Origin: CBDCYS01 sp965226245
Lineage (GTDB): Bacteria; Acidobacteriota; Terriglobia; Bryobacterales; UBA6623
Assembly: GCA_965226245.1 (NCBI GenBank)
Contig: CBDDCL010000001.1
Coordinates: 1 to 49,828, forward strand
DNA length: 49,828 bases
Reading direction: 5' to 3'
Shown: one piece after another, positions 10,394 through 19,582 of the stretch
Layout: the number at the start of each line of letters is the position of its first letter
Position numbering within the stretch: position 1 is the first letter of the stretch
Notes under the pieces: model-generated
Seen by the model: the letters and a program-made list of their open reading frames with translations, nothing else
Told to the model about the DNA's origin: nothing
The model's database searches: none
Program-made: the position numbers and the translations under genes

Positions 10394-11059
10394 CTACCCG
10401 CCGGACACCATAGCCCGGTCGCCTCGAAGGTAGGTGACGATGATTCCCATAGGATTGAAAATCATCAATTCGGTCGGGACTGCCTCAAGAAAGATGAATT
10501 GCAGGGAGAGCGACCAGCGTTCGCGCTCGGTCTCGACCGCATTCACCAGCCGCACGAGGTCGAAGTCGGCGGTGGCGCCGTGGGGTTCCTGTTGGTTGGC
10601 TTGAATCCGCAAGACAACCCGCTCGACCTGTAGCTCCTGGTTGGTAGCTCCCGCTGCCAGCATGGCGATATTCTGGCCTTCGGCACGGAAGGCTTCGTTG
10701 GCTAGCCCGGTGGTCAGAAAGCGGAGACTGCGGGGCCAAGCCTGCTCGACCGTGGCCCGCCTCCGGGAGTAGTAGTCGTCGATGAAGCGGTTCAGGAAAT
10801 ACTTGGTGGTGGGGTCCAGCGGATCGGTTTTCGCCTCGACCGTCTCATAGGCCAGCGCCTCGGCCCGGCCTACCTCGTCCACGCGCACGACGATGGGCCG
10901 GGGCGCTTCAACCGATGACAGCCGGATGATGATTATTATCAGCAAAAGGCAGAGTCCGGCCAAGCCCATCGACAGAACCCTCAAGTGCCGGTTGGAGTGT
11001 ATTGCCTCTCCCCAAATCTCGGCGTAGGTCTTTGCGGTTTCGTCTTTCTCTTTGCTCAT
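10394..11059 (-). CDS. virB8: VirB8/TrbF-like inner-membrane T4SS protein
   Basis: This encodes 221 residues, starting at ATG 11059 (MSKEKDETAKTYAEIWGEAI). It has a short cytoplasmic tail, one transmembrane helix (LAGLCLLLIIIIIRL, residues ~33-47) and a periplasmic NTF2-like domain with FLNRFIDDYYSRRRATVEQAWP and LQFIFLEAVPTELMIFNPMGI. VirB8 is an assembly factor of the inner-membrane complex and contacts VirB10. The gene follows virB6 after an 8-base gap, in the same operon. It appears intact. A longer upstream open frame has no family support, so the ATG was chosen. Confidence 0.85.
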   Translation of the reverse strand: MSKEKDETAKTYAEIWGEAIHSNRHLRVLSMGLAGLCLLLIIIIIRLSSVEAPRPIVVRVDEVGRAEALAYETVEAKTDPLDPTTKYFLNRFIDDYYSRRRATVEQAWPRSLRFLTTGLANEAFRAEGQNIAMLAAGATNQELQVERVVLRIQANQQEPHGATADFDLVRLVNAVETERERWSLSLQFIFLEAVPTELMIFNPMGIIVTYLRGDRAMVSGG

Positions 11060-11067
11060 AGTTTCCC

Positions 11068-12060
11068 CTACCCGGCCAGCTTGGCGGCTCCACCCGCTGC
11101 CGAAGTTCCGCCACTGCCAGCTGCCATTGCCGCTCCCGTAAGCCCGGAGCTGGTGACGGCTTGGCCGGAGACCAGCATGGAAGCCAGCTCGCCGACTTTC
11201 AGGGAGGCCAATATGCCGGCCACAAACAGGGGCAGGATTATCAATACCCACCCCGCCATGGTGACCAAATCGAAGTCAAGGGTCTGGTTGGAAAAGGTAG
11301 TCACATAGCCCAGCCCGACACCCATGAAAACCCGCATGACGGCTCCGGCCAGGGCGCCGTAGAGGCTGAAAGTTATCAAGGAACGGAACCAGCCCCAGAA
11401 CAGAAACGACAGCGGCTCAAACAGCAGCCAGGGGATGAAGATCGGCCCCAGGAAGATGAGGATTGCAATTGCAATCTGCGCCCAGATCACCTGTGCGTAG
11501 GTGACGGCGTACAGGATGACGAGCATACATCCCGTGAAAATCACCATAATGGTGGCCGTCGCCAGAGTAATCAGCGCCCTACCGCTGGAAGTGATTAGTT
11601 CCCATATGTTGTAGCCATCCCAGGCATCGGTGATGCGGGTCATGTGGGTATTCACCATGTTGGACAATTCGGTTCTCATGGCCGTGCCGGCGTCGGCCAT
11701 GAAAAATTCCATCAACCAGTTTCCGCCGCCCACAATCATCCCTGGAAAGGTGTAAGCGTTTGCCGGCACGGGAAGCGGGGTGTTGTAGAAGTGGAGCATG
11801 GCCCAGGGAACCCAAAGGGCGATCACGAGCCTGATTAACTCCCACGGCTGGAAGCTGCCGGACATGGCAATTTTCACCCCTGTCCAGACAACCATGATGG
11901 CGGCCAGCCCGGTCCAGAGGTCTTGTCCGGCGGTCAGCAAGGTCGGCCCGCTGGTTCCGATAATGTTGTTCATCACCCCTTGCAGGAAGCCGCCGAAGTC
12001 GTCCAGCTGCGCCGGGGGGATGTTGCTTGGAACACTGGGGTCGATTTGAAGCTGAAACAT
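11068..12060 (-). CDS. virB6: VirB6/TrbL-like polytopic T4SS channel protein
   Basis: This is a 330-residue inner-membrane protein. After an N-terminal periplasmic stretch it has several hydrophobic segments (LAAIMVVWTGVKIA, LIRLVIALWVPWAML, TIMVIFTGCMLVILYAVTYA, IAIAILIFLGPIFIPWLLF, MAGWVLIILPLFVAGILAS) and a Gly/Ala-rich tail (AAMAAGSGGTSAAGGAAK). The conserved FLGPIFIPWLLF region is typical of TrbL/VirB6. It would form part of the inner-membrane pore. ATG 12060 is preferred; a TTG two codons earlier is possible. It is intact and in operon order between virB5 and virB8. Confidence 0.85.
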   Translation of the reverse strand: MFQLQIDPSVPSNIPPAQLDDFGGFLQGVMNNIIGTSGPTLLTAGQDLWTGLAAIMVVWTGVKIAMSGSFQPWELIRLVIALWVPWAMLHFYNTPLPVPANAYTFPGMIVGGGNWLMEFFMADAGTAMRTELSNMVNTHMTRITDAWDGYNIWELITSSGRALITLATATIMVIFTGCMLVILYAVTYAQVIWAQIAIAILIFLGPIFIPWLLFEPLSFLFWGWFRSLITFSLYGALAGAVMRVFMGVGLGYVTTFSNQTLDFDLVTMAGWVLIILPLFVAGILASLKVGELASMLVSGQAVTSSGLTGAAMAAGSGGTSAAGGAAKLAG

Positions 12061-12099
12061 AGACAACTACCCCGTGCGGATCGCCGCCGCCTTCAGGAA

Positions 12100-12996
12100 T
12101 TAAGGGGTATACAGGGGATGCACCTGCATACGGAGACTTGCGCCGCCGTCGCTGCGTGAGGTAATCCCGTCCAGCCGCTCCTGGAATATCTGCTGGCCTC
12201 GTGCAGTGGCTTCCATCAAGGCAGCCTCGCGCTCCCGCCGCCTCGCTTCTGCTTCCAGTTCCTCCGCCGCCTCCTGCGCCGCTTGGAGTGCTTGCAACTG
12301 CGCCATTGCAGCGGTCAACTGTCCCTGTGTGACCATTCCGGCGACCTGAGATTGCTGTAGCGCGGTGTCTGATTTGTTGGCGTTGTTCCGCAGCCCGTCG
12401 TAGGAATCCAGCGCGGATTTGATAGCCGCCGAAGTCTCTGCGGCAGCATCGGAGACGGCGTAATTGAGGACGGTGGACTGCTCGCCGCGCTCCCGGTTGT
12501 TGCGGTAGTTCGCGGCGGCTCTGGTTGCCAGCTCCACTGGAAAGTTTGCGTAGGTTGCCAGCACGTCCGCCTCGCTCGTCGTGTCGGCAGTTTGCAGCCG
12601 GGTCCGCATGGCCTGGGTGATTGATGTGCCATCGCTGAACTGCTCAACCGCCGTCGCCAGCTCACCGGCAGCGCCGCTAAAATCGGATTTCCAGGCCATG
12701 CCTGTCCCGATGAGCTTGCTGGGGACCGAAGCCAGATCGGTGAACGGCTGTGTGATCGCTCCAATCTGTCCTAAAGTGCTTTCCCTGATGTGCTCGAATT
12801 GCTCCGTCAGCTTGCCAAGCTGGTTGCTCATAGATGTGAGCTGCGCCATCTGGTTGCCGATCATCGTTATCTGATTTGCCATCATGATGATTCTCTGTGA
12901 TATCGCCGTGGGGTCGGTGGTGGGGAAAAAAGCCAACGTCGACACTGCCGTAAACAGGGGCAGGAAAAACAGAGCCAGCCAAGTTCGGAATTTCAT
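12100..12996 (-). CDS. virB5: VirB5/TrbJ-like pilus-tip protein
   Basis: This encodes 298 residues with a cleavable signal (WLALFFLPLFTAVSTLAFF), then a long, mostly helical region with coiled-coil character (QMAQLTSMSNQLGKLTEQFEHI; AAMAQLQALQAAQEAAEELE). This is the profile of VirB5/TrbJ, a minor pilus component at the tip that acts in mating contacts. The ATG overlaps the virB10 stop by 4 bases (ATGA), so the two are translationally coupled. It is intact. Confidence 0.85.
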   Translation of the reverse strand: MKFRTWLALFFLPLFTAVSTLAFFPTTDPTAISQRIIMMANQITMIGNQMAQLTSMSNQLGKLTEQFEHIRESTLGQIGAITQPFTDLASVPSKLIGTGMAWKSDFSGAAGELATAVEQFSDGTSITQAMRTRLQTADTTSEADVLATYANFPVELATRAAANYRNNRERGEQSTVLNYAVSDAAAETSAAIKSALDSYDGLRNNANKSDTALQQSQVAGMVTQGQLTAAMAQLQALQAAQEAAEELEAEARRREREAALMEATARGQQIFQERLDGITSRSDGGASLRMQVHPLYTP

Positions 12997-14369
12997 GGTT
13001 TGTCTCCTTTCAAGGTTGTGGTTCCCCGGCCAGTGGGCCGGGGAACAAGTGCGTCGGAAGTGAACCAGATTCGTAGCCGGTGTCCGGCGCGAATCGTGAT
13101 GGTGGGGAAACGATTCAGGAACCGCTGCAAGATTTGCTGTGCGCCCTGTCCGAGCCCTTGCCCGGCTCCGGCCCGGATCGCTGGCGCACCGCCAGAATAG
13201 GGGTTAGCTCCTTGCAAGGTCAGCCCTGAGATAACTCCGACTGCTCCGACCGCCGCAAACATGGAGAGGTAATGGCGGTTCACCTGATCTTTCAAAGCAC
13301 TCTCTCCGACCTGATTGAGTCCGGCAAAATCGAGCGCAACCCAGCGACCATCTGGAAATATCAAGCGGTGGAAGCCGACTACCAGGCGCTCTTGGTCAAT
13401 GCCCCGCACCGAAGTCGCCGTGCCAATGACTCTCGAACCACGGGGGACAAGAATCCGCTGCCGGTCGGCGGAGTAAAACGGAACGGACACCGCTGCCAGC
13501 ACCGGACCGGGGAAGTCACCGGAAAGCTGAGTGACCATCACCGCCTCCAGAAACGAGCCCTCATAGATTCGCTCGAAGCCGGGCGGGTCTGCCGGTGCGA
13601 CGCTCGGCGTGGGATTCTCGTAGTCCTTTCGCGTTGCGCCGGTAAGCGCCTCCGCCGCCGCGCCCAGGCCGGGTAGGGGCGACTCCCCTTCATGCTCGCC
13701 CGGCGCTGCCTGGGTTTCGGCTGCTTCCGCATCCGCGACAACTTGACTGAGCATATCAAGCGACTGTTGCAAGGCTTGATTGACTGCCGCTGGCGGTTGG
13801 AAGTTCTGCGCGGTTTGAGTACCAGGAGTTCCCGGCGCTTCACCGCCCTCCGCCGCTGCTTGCGACGGCGGCGGGGCGCTCACTGTACGGTAGGTCTGCG
13901 CCACCGGCGCTGACCGCAGTGAGCGGTTGCGCCGTTCGATCTCTTCCAAGCGCAATACCTCTCTTAACTCCGCCTCGGCCTGGCTCGACGGCAAAATCGG
14001 ATCGCCGCCGATGACGCCGCTCGGCAAAAGCGAAGCGGTTGCGCTAGGGGTGTAAATGCCTAACTCCCGCTGCTGTTGCAGTTCCCTTTCCGCCGCTTGC
14101 CGTTGGGCCTCCTGCCGCAACCCTTCCTCGCGGACCCTCGCCGCAACCTGCGCTTGCGCTCCGGGGCCTGCCGGTTGGTGAGAGCCGGAATCCGCTACTT
14201 CGACTTCCACCGGCGCGGTATTGAAAACAGACTGTGCAACCAGAAAGAGGCCGAGCAACAAGGCGATTCCCGCCACCCCCCATCTGGTGAGTTTCTGGAT
14301 CGGCACGGCTCCGGTAGCCTTGTCGTGCAGCCGTTTCCATTGGTTCTGAATCTGGTTCTGTGGGTTCAT
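12993..14369 (-). CDS. virB10: VirB10/TrbI-like T4SS core protein
   Basis: This encodes 458 residues: a cytoplasmic N-terminus, one TM helix (GVAGIALLLGLFLVAQSVF, residues ~30-48), a Pro/Gln/Ala-rich periplasmic linker with coiled-coil stretches (~60-240), and a C-terminal beta-barrel domain with ILVPRGSRVIGTA, GRWVALDFAGLNQ and a final strand (TITIRAGHRLRIWF). VirB10 spans both membranes and forms the core complex with VirB7/VirB9. It overlaps virB9 and virB5 by 4 bases each. It is intact. Confidence 0.9.
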   Translation of the reverse strand: MNPQNQIQNQWKRLHDKATGAVPIQKLTRWGVAGIALLLGLFLVAQSVFNTAPVEVEVADSGSHQPAGPGAQAQVAARVREEGLRQEAQRQAAERELQQQRELGIYTPSATASLLPSGVIGGDPILPSSQAEAELREVLRLEEIERRNRSLRSAPVAQTYRTVSAPPPSQAAAEGGEAPGTPGTQTAQNFQPPAAVNQALQQSLDMLSQVVADAEAAETQAAPGEHEGESPLPGLGAAAEALTGATRKDYENPTPSVAPADPPGFERIYEGSFLEAVMVTQLSGDFPGPVLAAVSVPFYSADRQRILVPRGSRVIGTATSVRGIDQERLVVGFHRLIFPDGRWVALDFAGLNQVGESALKDQVNRHYLSMFAAVGAVGVISGLTLQGANPYSGGAPAIRAGAGQGLGQGAQQILQRFLNRFPTITIRAGHRLRIWFTSDALVPRPTGRGTTTLKGDKP

Positions 14370-15265
14370 GGTTCAAGCTCCCGTCTATCGAGCTTCCACT
14401 GAGCCTTTTCCTTGCCGATTTGCAGCCAGCCGTCGCCTAACAGATGCCGGGCGACATAAAGGCCGTCCTCGTTGAGGTCGTAAGCTACCAGCGCGGGCTT
14501 GCCTTCTTTGATTTCATAGAGCGCCGGGGACTCCTGGGCGTTGGAGCGCAGATAGGTAAATTGGCCGTCGTGCCACATGCTTTCGACCAGGAAGGGCCAT
14601 TTGAGGGCTTTGTCTTGCAGACGGTAGGGGAATTTCAACCGCGTGGGATAGTCAGCCCGGAAAGAGTTGATCTCCGCCTCGGCCTGTTGCCGTACCGTGT
14701 CGATCTGCTGCTCCGCTTCGGCCTGCGCCGCTCCGGCGGTCATTCGCGCCTGCTCCGCCATCTGTTGATAGGCTTCCACCTGATCGCGGGCCACAAAGGC
14801 GGGCTGATGAGCGCCGGGTGATATCCTCGGATCGCTCTCGGCCGCACTGGCGATTCGCACGACAAGATGCGGTTGTCCGGGCTGCTCGGAGACAAGGAAG
14901 GAATAGATTCTCCCGGATTCGCAGACCAGGGCGACGTTGGTGCTGACGCCCTCGCTGATGGGTTTCAGAAAGGCGAGATTGGCCGCTCCGGTCAAGTGCC
15001 AATACTCGGAGTCGCCCACCACGAAATCGAGAATGTTCTCTCGTCCCGGAAGTTGAATAACGGTGGTGTGGCGTACTCTTGTACGGACCCGAATGATCTG
15101 GTCCGGATTGTCGCCGACCCGAATCACTGACGGCTCCGCCGCCGGTGTTTCCTGCTCGGCAGGAGTGGTGGGCGTTGCCGCCGCCGCTTCTGGTATTTCC
15201 TGCGCGGTGGTGGTGATGGGTATTGCCGTCAGCAATATCAGAACGGCCAGGGTGATGAGTTTCAT
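14366..15265 (-). CDS. virB9: VirB9/TrbG-like T4SS core protein
   Basis: This is a 299-residue protein with a signal peptide (MKLITLAVLILLTAIPITTTAQ) and an Ala/Pro/Glu-rich linker. It has two CagX/VirB9 parts: an N-terminal domain (IIRVRTRVRHTTVIQLPGRENI… and …GANLAFLKPISEGVSTNVALV) and a C-terminal sandwich (LKFPYRLQDKALKWPFLVES … VAYDLNEDGLYVARHLLGDG). VirB9 forms the outer-membrane-proximal ring with VirB7 and VirB10. ATG 15265 was chosen because it starts the signal peptide, 4 bp after the virB4 stop. It is intact. Confidence 0.9.
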   Translation of the reverse strand: MKLITLAVLILLTAIPITTTAQEIPEAAAATPTTPAEQETPAAEPSVIRVGDNPDQIIRVRTRVRHTTVIQLPGRENILDFVVGDSEYWHLTGAANLAFLKPISEGVSTNVALVCESGRIYSFLVSEQPGQPHLVVRIASAAESDPRISPGAHQPAFVARDQVEAYQQMAEQARMTAGAAQAEAEQQIDTVRQQAEAEINSFRADYPTRLKFPYRLQDKALKWPFLVESMWHDGQFTYLRSNAQESPALYEIKEGKPALVAYDLNEDGLYVARHLLGDGWLQIGKEKAQWKLDRRELEP

Positions 15266-15269
15266 GGTG

Positions 15270-17711
15270 TTACCTCCGTTTGTTTGACAAGTGTTCGAGC
15301 GCACCCTCCAGGCCATACCGCTCTACCGCCTCGGCCCGCTCCTGAGCATCGCGGGCCGAGCTGGTATAGAGCCAGTAGCTTTCAGGGTCCACTTCCAGGC
15401 GTAGCTTTCCCGCCGCTTCCGGTCGCCGCATATACAGCTCCCGCTTGGGAATCAAACCGCGTATGGTGGCTACCTCGGACGGATTCAGGCGAAATATGTC
15501 TGCCGCCTTCTCCGGCAGCTCCGGGTTGGCAAGAAAGAGTTTGGTCGGCATGGATTCCAGCAGTGCGTCGGCTCCGGCGGTGCCGGTCACGTCCACGGCG
15601 CTTTGAGTCGCCATAATCAGGGCCGCGTTCTTCTTCCGCCAGGTCTTGGCTGCCTCGGCCAGATAAGCCAGCACCGCCGGATCGCGCAAGTAGCGCCATG
15701 CTTCATCCACTACCATCAGCTTGACCCGCGCCGTCTCGGCTGGATTCTCCAGCGCCAGCCGCAGCCGTTCCAGCAGATAGAACAGCGCCGCCTCGCAGAG
15801 GTCCTCATGCTCGGCGGCTCCGGCCAGGTCGATCACCTGCCACTCGGCCAGTTCGAGGTCCGTCCCGCTAGCCGGGTTGTCGAAGTATTTTCCCCAAGCG
15901 CCCTCGCCGTGCCAGCGCCCTAGCGCGGGCCACATCTTGGAGGGCAAGGAATGTACCAGCACACTCAAAGTGCGGCGGTCCGGGGGGAATGAGTACACGT
16001 CCTCGATGCGGGCGCGGATTTCGCTGGGGTCTTCTCCGCTCACCTGCCAGCCGCCAATCCGTAGCAGCCGCGTAATCCAGCCAGTCAAAAACTGATATGT
16101 CCGCACTCCTGCCGGTAGCGCGAAGGGGCGCAACCGAAAGCCGCCCTCTCCGGCGTCGTCGTCGGGTGAAAGTTCGAGATACCCGCCTCCCAGAAAGCGG
16201 GTGAGCCAGCGGTACGAGCCCCCGAGGTCCAGAATGAGCACGCGCGGGTTGTACTGCAGGGCTTGGACAAGCAAAAAGTTGAGCGTGAAGCTCTTTCCCG
16301 CTCCGGTCGCCCCTAGCACTAGCGTGTGGCCTACGTCGCCGTGAAACAGATCGTAGTAGTAGGGCGTTCTCCACTGCGTTTCCAGAATAGCCAGCGCGTC
16401 CCGCTGCAAGTGGCCGCTACGTGGGTTGCCACTCGGTGGCCCGAATATCGGTGCCATGCAAGCCGCCGCGCCCGCCGAAAGAAAGACGGATCGGACCTGT
16501 CGCTTTCTGGGCTGCGCCGGAAAGCGGCAGAACCAGGTGGCCAGCTGGCCGTAGCCTTCCCGGATCGCTTTGGCGTCGTGGGCCGCAAAGATGCGGCGAA
16601 TATCTCCGTCCAGCCGTTCGGTCTGCTCCAGCTCTCCATGTAGGGCGATGGTAAGCGCCATGTCGCCGTAGGCGATTCCCTCCGTCTCCAACTCCACCAG
16701 GGCGTGACCCAAGCGACTCGATTCCACTTCGGCGGCGCTGTCTACCATTGCCGAAGCGGTTCCCTCGGTTTCCTGCACGTGCGCCATCATGGAGTAACGC
16801 TTTGAGAAGTAATGGCGCTGCGCCCCGCGAATCTTGCGCCGGGCAGAATCAAGGCCCCACGGTCGCCATTCCAGCGCCACCGTCATGGTGGCGTCGAGGC
16901 GGTACAGGTCGTTCAGCAGGTTGGCTTGCGCCCCGGCAGGTGGCGAGAGCAGCGAGTACAGAATGACCGGCTCCCCGTCCAGCCGCAGATGCCTCCGCTC
17001 GGCCTCTAGCTCGCTGCGGGACAGCCGCCAGTTCATGCCGCTGCCGGTTGCACCCTCCCAGCCGCCGCCGGGGCGGCCGGGTCGATTAATGAGTTCGCTC
17101 AAGACGGCTGAACCTGCATCGGCGTTTAGCAGTTCCACCGGCGTCAAGTCCGATACCAGGGCGCATGACGCATCGACCAGTTGCCGGAAGCGCGTGGCGG
17201 CGGCTTCTATTTCGGTGAGTAGATAGACTGATTCGTGAGGGTTGCGCCGCCGTGCCAGCCAGTTCTGTAGGTAGGACTTCCACCATGCCTGATCCGACCG
17301 GCCTTTCGAGGCGGATGAAAGGTGAGGGTCGTAGGTCCAGGCAATGTAGGTCTGGATTTCCTGAACGCGGCTGCTCAGAAAAGCCCGCCGCTTGCGCTGC
17401 GAGATGGCGGCAACGGTGGATTGCTCTCCCTGCTCGCCGGGGTCGAAGTGGCTTGCCCTTCGAAACAGATAGAAGTAAATGCGCGTCCGGGAATCGGCCC
17501 CGGAAAGCATACGCTGCCAGCGATTCAGCACCGCGTCCAGCTGCTCCGGGGTTCTCCCGTCCAGGACGGCGGGCGTGAGCCGCGCCAGGCAAAGCAGCTC
17601 ACCGGCGCGGGTCAGGCAGGTTCGCCCGTCATCCAGCCAGCCCCAATAGGGGATTTCCTCGGCCAGCGCCCCGGCAGCTTGATAGTCGGCTACTTCTTGA
17701 TTCACATTCAT
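15270..17711 (-). CDS. virB4: VirB4/TrbE-like T4SS ATPase
   Basis: This 813-residue ATPase energises pilus assembly and transfer at the inner membrane. The N-terminal CagE/TrbE domain is followed by the RecA-like core, with Walker A (LGATGAGKSFTLNF, residue ~480), Walker B (KLMVVDEAWRYL, ~645) and later ALIMATQSAVDV and FLANPELPEKAADIF. The start at ATG 17711 overlaps the virB3 stop by 4 bases. Length and motifs fit an intact member. It is the largest gene of the operon. Confidence 0.93.
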   Translation of the reverse strand: MNVNQEVADYQAAGALAEEIPYWGWLDDGRTCLTRAGELLCLARLTPAVLDGRTPEQLDAVLNRWQRMLSGADSRTRIYFYLFRRASHFDPGEQGEQSTVAAISQRKRRAFLSSRVQEIQTYIAWTYDPHLSSASKGRSDQAWWKSYLQNWLARRRNPHESVYLLTEIEAAATRFRQLVDASCALVSDLTPVELLNADAGSAVLSELINRPGRPGGGWEGATGSGMNWRLSRSELEAERRHLRLDGEPVILYSLLSPPAGAQANLLNDLYRLDATMTVALEWRPWGLDSARRKIRGAQRHYFSKRYSMMAHVQETEGTASAMVDSAAEVESSRLGHALVELETEGIAYGDMALTIALHGELEQTERLDGDIRRIFAAHDAKAIREGYGQLATWFCRFPAQPRKRQVRSVFLSAGAAACMAPIFGPPSGNPRSGHLQRDALAILETQWRTPYYYDLFHGDVGHTLVLGATGAGKSFTLNFLLVQALQYNPRVLILDLGGSYRWLTRFLGGGYLELSPDDDAGEGGFRLRPFALPAGVRTYQFLTGWITRLLRIGGWQVSGEDPSEIRARIEDVYSFPPDRRTLSVLVHSLPSKMWPALGRWHGEGAWGKYFDNPASGTDLELAEWQVIDLAGAAEHEDLCEAALFYLLERLRLALENPAETARVKLMVVDEAWRYLRDPAVLAYLAEAAKTWRKKNAALIMATQSAVDVTGTAGADALLESMPTKLFLANPELPEKAADIFRLNPSEVATIRGLIPKRELYMRRPEAAGKLRLEVDPESYWLYTSSARDAQERAEAVERYGLEGALEHLSNKRR

Positions 17712-18010
17712 AAGCGTCCTCGGATTAGCAGATACCAGGGAGATTCGGCCCACTTGCCGGGATCGTAGCGGGCTTTGAAGCGGGTCGAAGCGCGGAGGAT
17801 TTCAACCATGTTGGGGTCCTCGCGCCAGGCAAACCAGCCGGCGGCATAGAGCGCCACAAATATCACGCCGCCGGTCATCAGGGAGTTGATGGCGTTCCAC
17901 ATTGCCAGCCCTAACATGGCGCTGAGTAGAAACCAGCGGCGCTCCACGCCCATGATCGTGAGCGGCGCACTCAAGGCCGGATAAGCAGGCCAGTTCTTTG
18001 CGCCCTGCAT
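17708..18010 (-). CDS. virB3: VirB3/TrbD-like inner-membrane protein
   Basis: This encodes 100 residues with two close TM helices (FLLSAMLGLAMWNAINSL and GGVIFVALYAAGWFAW). It begins with a VirB3-like PAYPALSAPLTIMGVERRWF motif and ends in a basic cytoplasmic tail. It anchors or places VirB4. ATG 18010 shares one base with the virB2 stop (TGATG). Confidence 0.88.
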   Translation of the reverse strand: MQGAKNWPAYPALSAPLTIMGVERRWFLLSAMLGLAMWNAINSLMTGGVIFVALYAAGWFAWREDPNMVEILRASTRFKARYDPGKWAESPWYLLIRGRL

Positions 18011-18300
18011 CAGAACAACCAGGTCAGGAAATTGGCCGCGCCCATCGCCATGCCTAATCCGAAGATGATCCCGGCCAGCGCCTTCTTGCTGCCGCCTTCG
18101 CCGAACGCGAACATCAGCCCGCCGATCACAATGCTAATCAGGCTTAACCCTCGTGCGAGGGGTCCGGTGAAAGCGTCTTCCAGCACCTCAATCGCATCCA
18201 GCCAGGGGCTTACGCCCTGGGCTAGAAGCTCTTGCTGCATGAGCAGCCCGATGCCTGTCATTAGCACCGCTGCGCGTAATATGGGAAACGGTGAAGTCAT
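18010..18300 (-). CDS. virB2: VirB2/TrbC-like pilin
   Basis: This encodes 96 residues from ATG 18300 after a good GGAGGAAGG site. A leader-like hydrophobic region (ILRAAVLMTGIGLLMQQELLAQG) is followed by two TM helices (GPLARGLSLISIVIGGLMFAF and ALAGIIFGLGMAMGAANFL) separated by a short Gly/Ser/Lys loop. This is the classic TrbC/VirB2 pilin. It would be processed and polymerised into the conjugative pilus. Confidence 0.88.
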   Translation of the reverse strand: MTSPFPILRAAVLMTGIGLLMQQELLAQGVSPWLDAIEVLEDAFTGPLARGLSLISIVIGGLMFAFGEGGSKKALAGIIFGLGMAMGAANFLTWLF

Positions 18301-18325
18301 GCCTTCCTCCTGTGTTCGTTTGTAG

Positions 18326-18646
18326 TTAGTCTTGAAACATCCCCTTTGACTGATTTTGCAGAGCCTCCGCCAGTTCGGAATCTCCACCCTCGCCGCGCCG
18401 GATAGTGCGTTCCACCAGGTCAACCTTGCGGCCCAAATCGGCTAAGCCCAATAATCGAGCAGTTGCGTAAATGGAAAATGCGAACGAGACCACGGCAAGC
18501 CCGCCATAGACGGCAATCGGCAAGCCGCCGCGCCGGAACAGAACCGACCAGTGCGGTTTGTAAAAGACCAGCTCCGGCAACCCGAAGATCGCAACCACGC
18601 CCAACGCGGTCACGGTGAGTCCGATGCTGACATGCCAGGGCCGCAT
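18326..18646 (-). CDS. Small membrane protein of the conjugation operon
   Basis: This encodes 106 residues with two TM helices (VSIGLTVTALGVVAIFGLPEL and LPIAVYGGLAVVSFAFSIYAT) and a charged C-terminal tail (KVDLVERTIRRGEGGDSELAE). It lies between the winged-helix gene and the pilin gene, with a 25-bp gap to the latter. I do not recognise a named family. Position suggests an accessory of pilus assembly or entry exclusion; this is only inferred. Confidence 0.65.
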   Translation of the reverse strand: MRPWHVSIGLTVTALGVVAIFGLPELVFYKPHWSVLFRRGGLPIAVYGGLAVVSFAFSIYATARLLGLADLGRKVDLVERTIRRGEGGDSELAEALQNQSKGMFQD

Positions 18647-18649
18647 AAC

Positions 18650-19564
18650 TTACAGCTCCATTGCTCCGTCTCGACCGCCGCGAGCAGCGCCGCCGCTGCC
18701 GTCTCCGCCGCCGCCTCGCCCTGCTTTGCCGAGCGCCCGGCTGATCGCGGCGTTGGCCCGTCCGCCGCTTCCGTGTATCTGAAATCCGGCCTGGGCTTTG
18801 GCGGCGATAGTGCGGCTGCTGTAGTGTTCCGAGGCAACCTCGACGTTGACGCGCCCGCTGCGGCCCTCCACGTCCAGATATTCAATCTGCGCGTCGGGAT
18901 AGACGACTCGACCCTCTTTGACGGGTAGCTCTAACTCCTGAGCGGCCTTGTGACGCGCCGCGTCTGCCGCCGCCTTGCCTTCTTTGGCCCGCGCCGTTTC
19001 GGTGGCGCGGGCCACCTGCTTTTTCAGCTCGGCGTCGATCCGCACTCGCTGGATACTCGCCCCTTGTTCCACCAGGCGGCGCTGCTCTATCTGAGCTGCC
19101 CGGTAAACGGCGCTGTCGTGTCGTAGTTCGCCCTTCTTGACCAGGCCGGTCCAGGTTTGCTGTTCCTTGTCGAAGCCCTGCTCGACGGCGCACTCCTGCG
19201 CTTTGCGCGCCCCGGCCTCGGTCAAGGTGAGCACTTTGTACGTGCCGCCCCTCGGCCCTTTTGCTTGATGCTCCTGCATGTGGCCGTCTTTTATCATGCG
19301 GTCCACGGCCCTGCGCGCCGTGTAGGGATGTCCACCGAATTGCGACTCCGCCAGGTCGCGGTAGGAGACGTTGCGATACATCCCCACGTCGGCAATCGCT
19401 CCTTCGGTGCGCTCCTGAAAGCTGCGGTTGTCCTGTCGCGGATCGTACTCCCGCCGGTGTCCTGTGCGGGGCTGCTCTCGGTCCCGGTCGTCCCGCGAAC
19501 GGGTAGGTGTAGGTGTAGGACTGCGGCTGTCGTCTCTGGTCAGGATATCGAGCGGATCAAACAT
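18650..19564 (-). CDS. Winged-helix conjugation-operon protein of unknown function
   Basis: This encodes 304 residues. A polar, Arg/Asp-rich N-terminus leads to a winged-helix-like domain at ~60-120 (YRDLAESQFGGHPYTARRAV … GTYKVLTLTEAGARKAQECA). Next comes a basic helical region (VYRAAQIEQRRLVEQGASIQ … AELKKQVARATETARAK), then a compact domain (VVYPDAQIEYLDVEGRSGRV … YSSRTIAAKAQAGFQIHGSG) and a Gly-rich tail. Proteins like this occur beside ArdC and T4SS genes; some resemble the C-terminal part of relaxases. Here there is no relaxase domain. A DNA-processing or regulatory role is an inference. Confidence 0.65.
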   Translation of the reverse strand: MFDPLDILTRDDSRSPTPTPTRSRDDRDREQPRTGHRREYDPRQDNRSFQERTEGAIADVGMYRNVSYRDLAESQFGGHPYTARRAVDRMIKDGHMQEHQAKGPRGGTYKVLTLTEAGARKAQECAVEQGFDKEQQTWTGLVKKGELRHDSAVYRAAQIEQRRLVEQGASIQRVRIDAELKKQVARATETARAKEGKAAADAARHKAAQELELPVKEGRVVYPDAQIEYLDVEGRSGRVNVEVASEHYSSRTIAAKAQAGFQIHGSGGRANAAISRALGKAGRGGGGDGSGGAARGGRDGAMEL

Positions 19565-19582
19565 GATGTGATCCTTACCGGG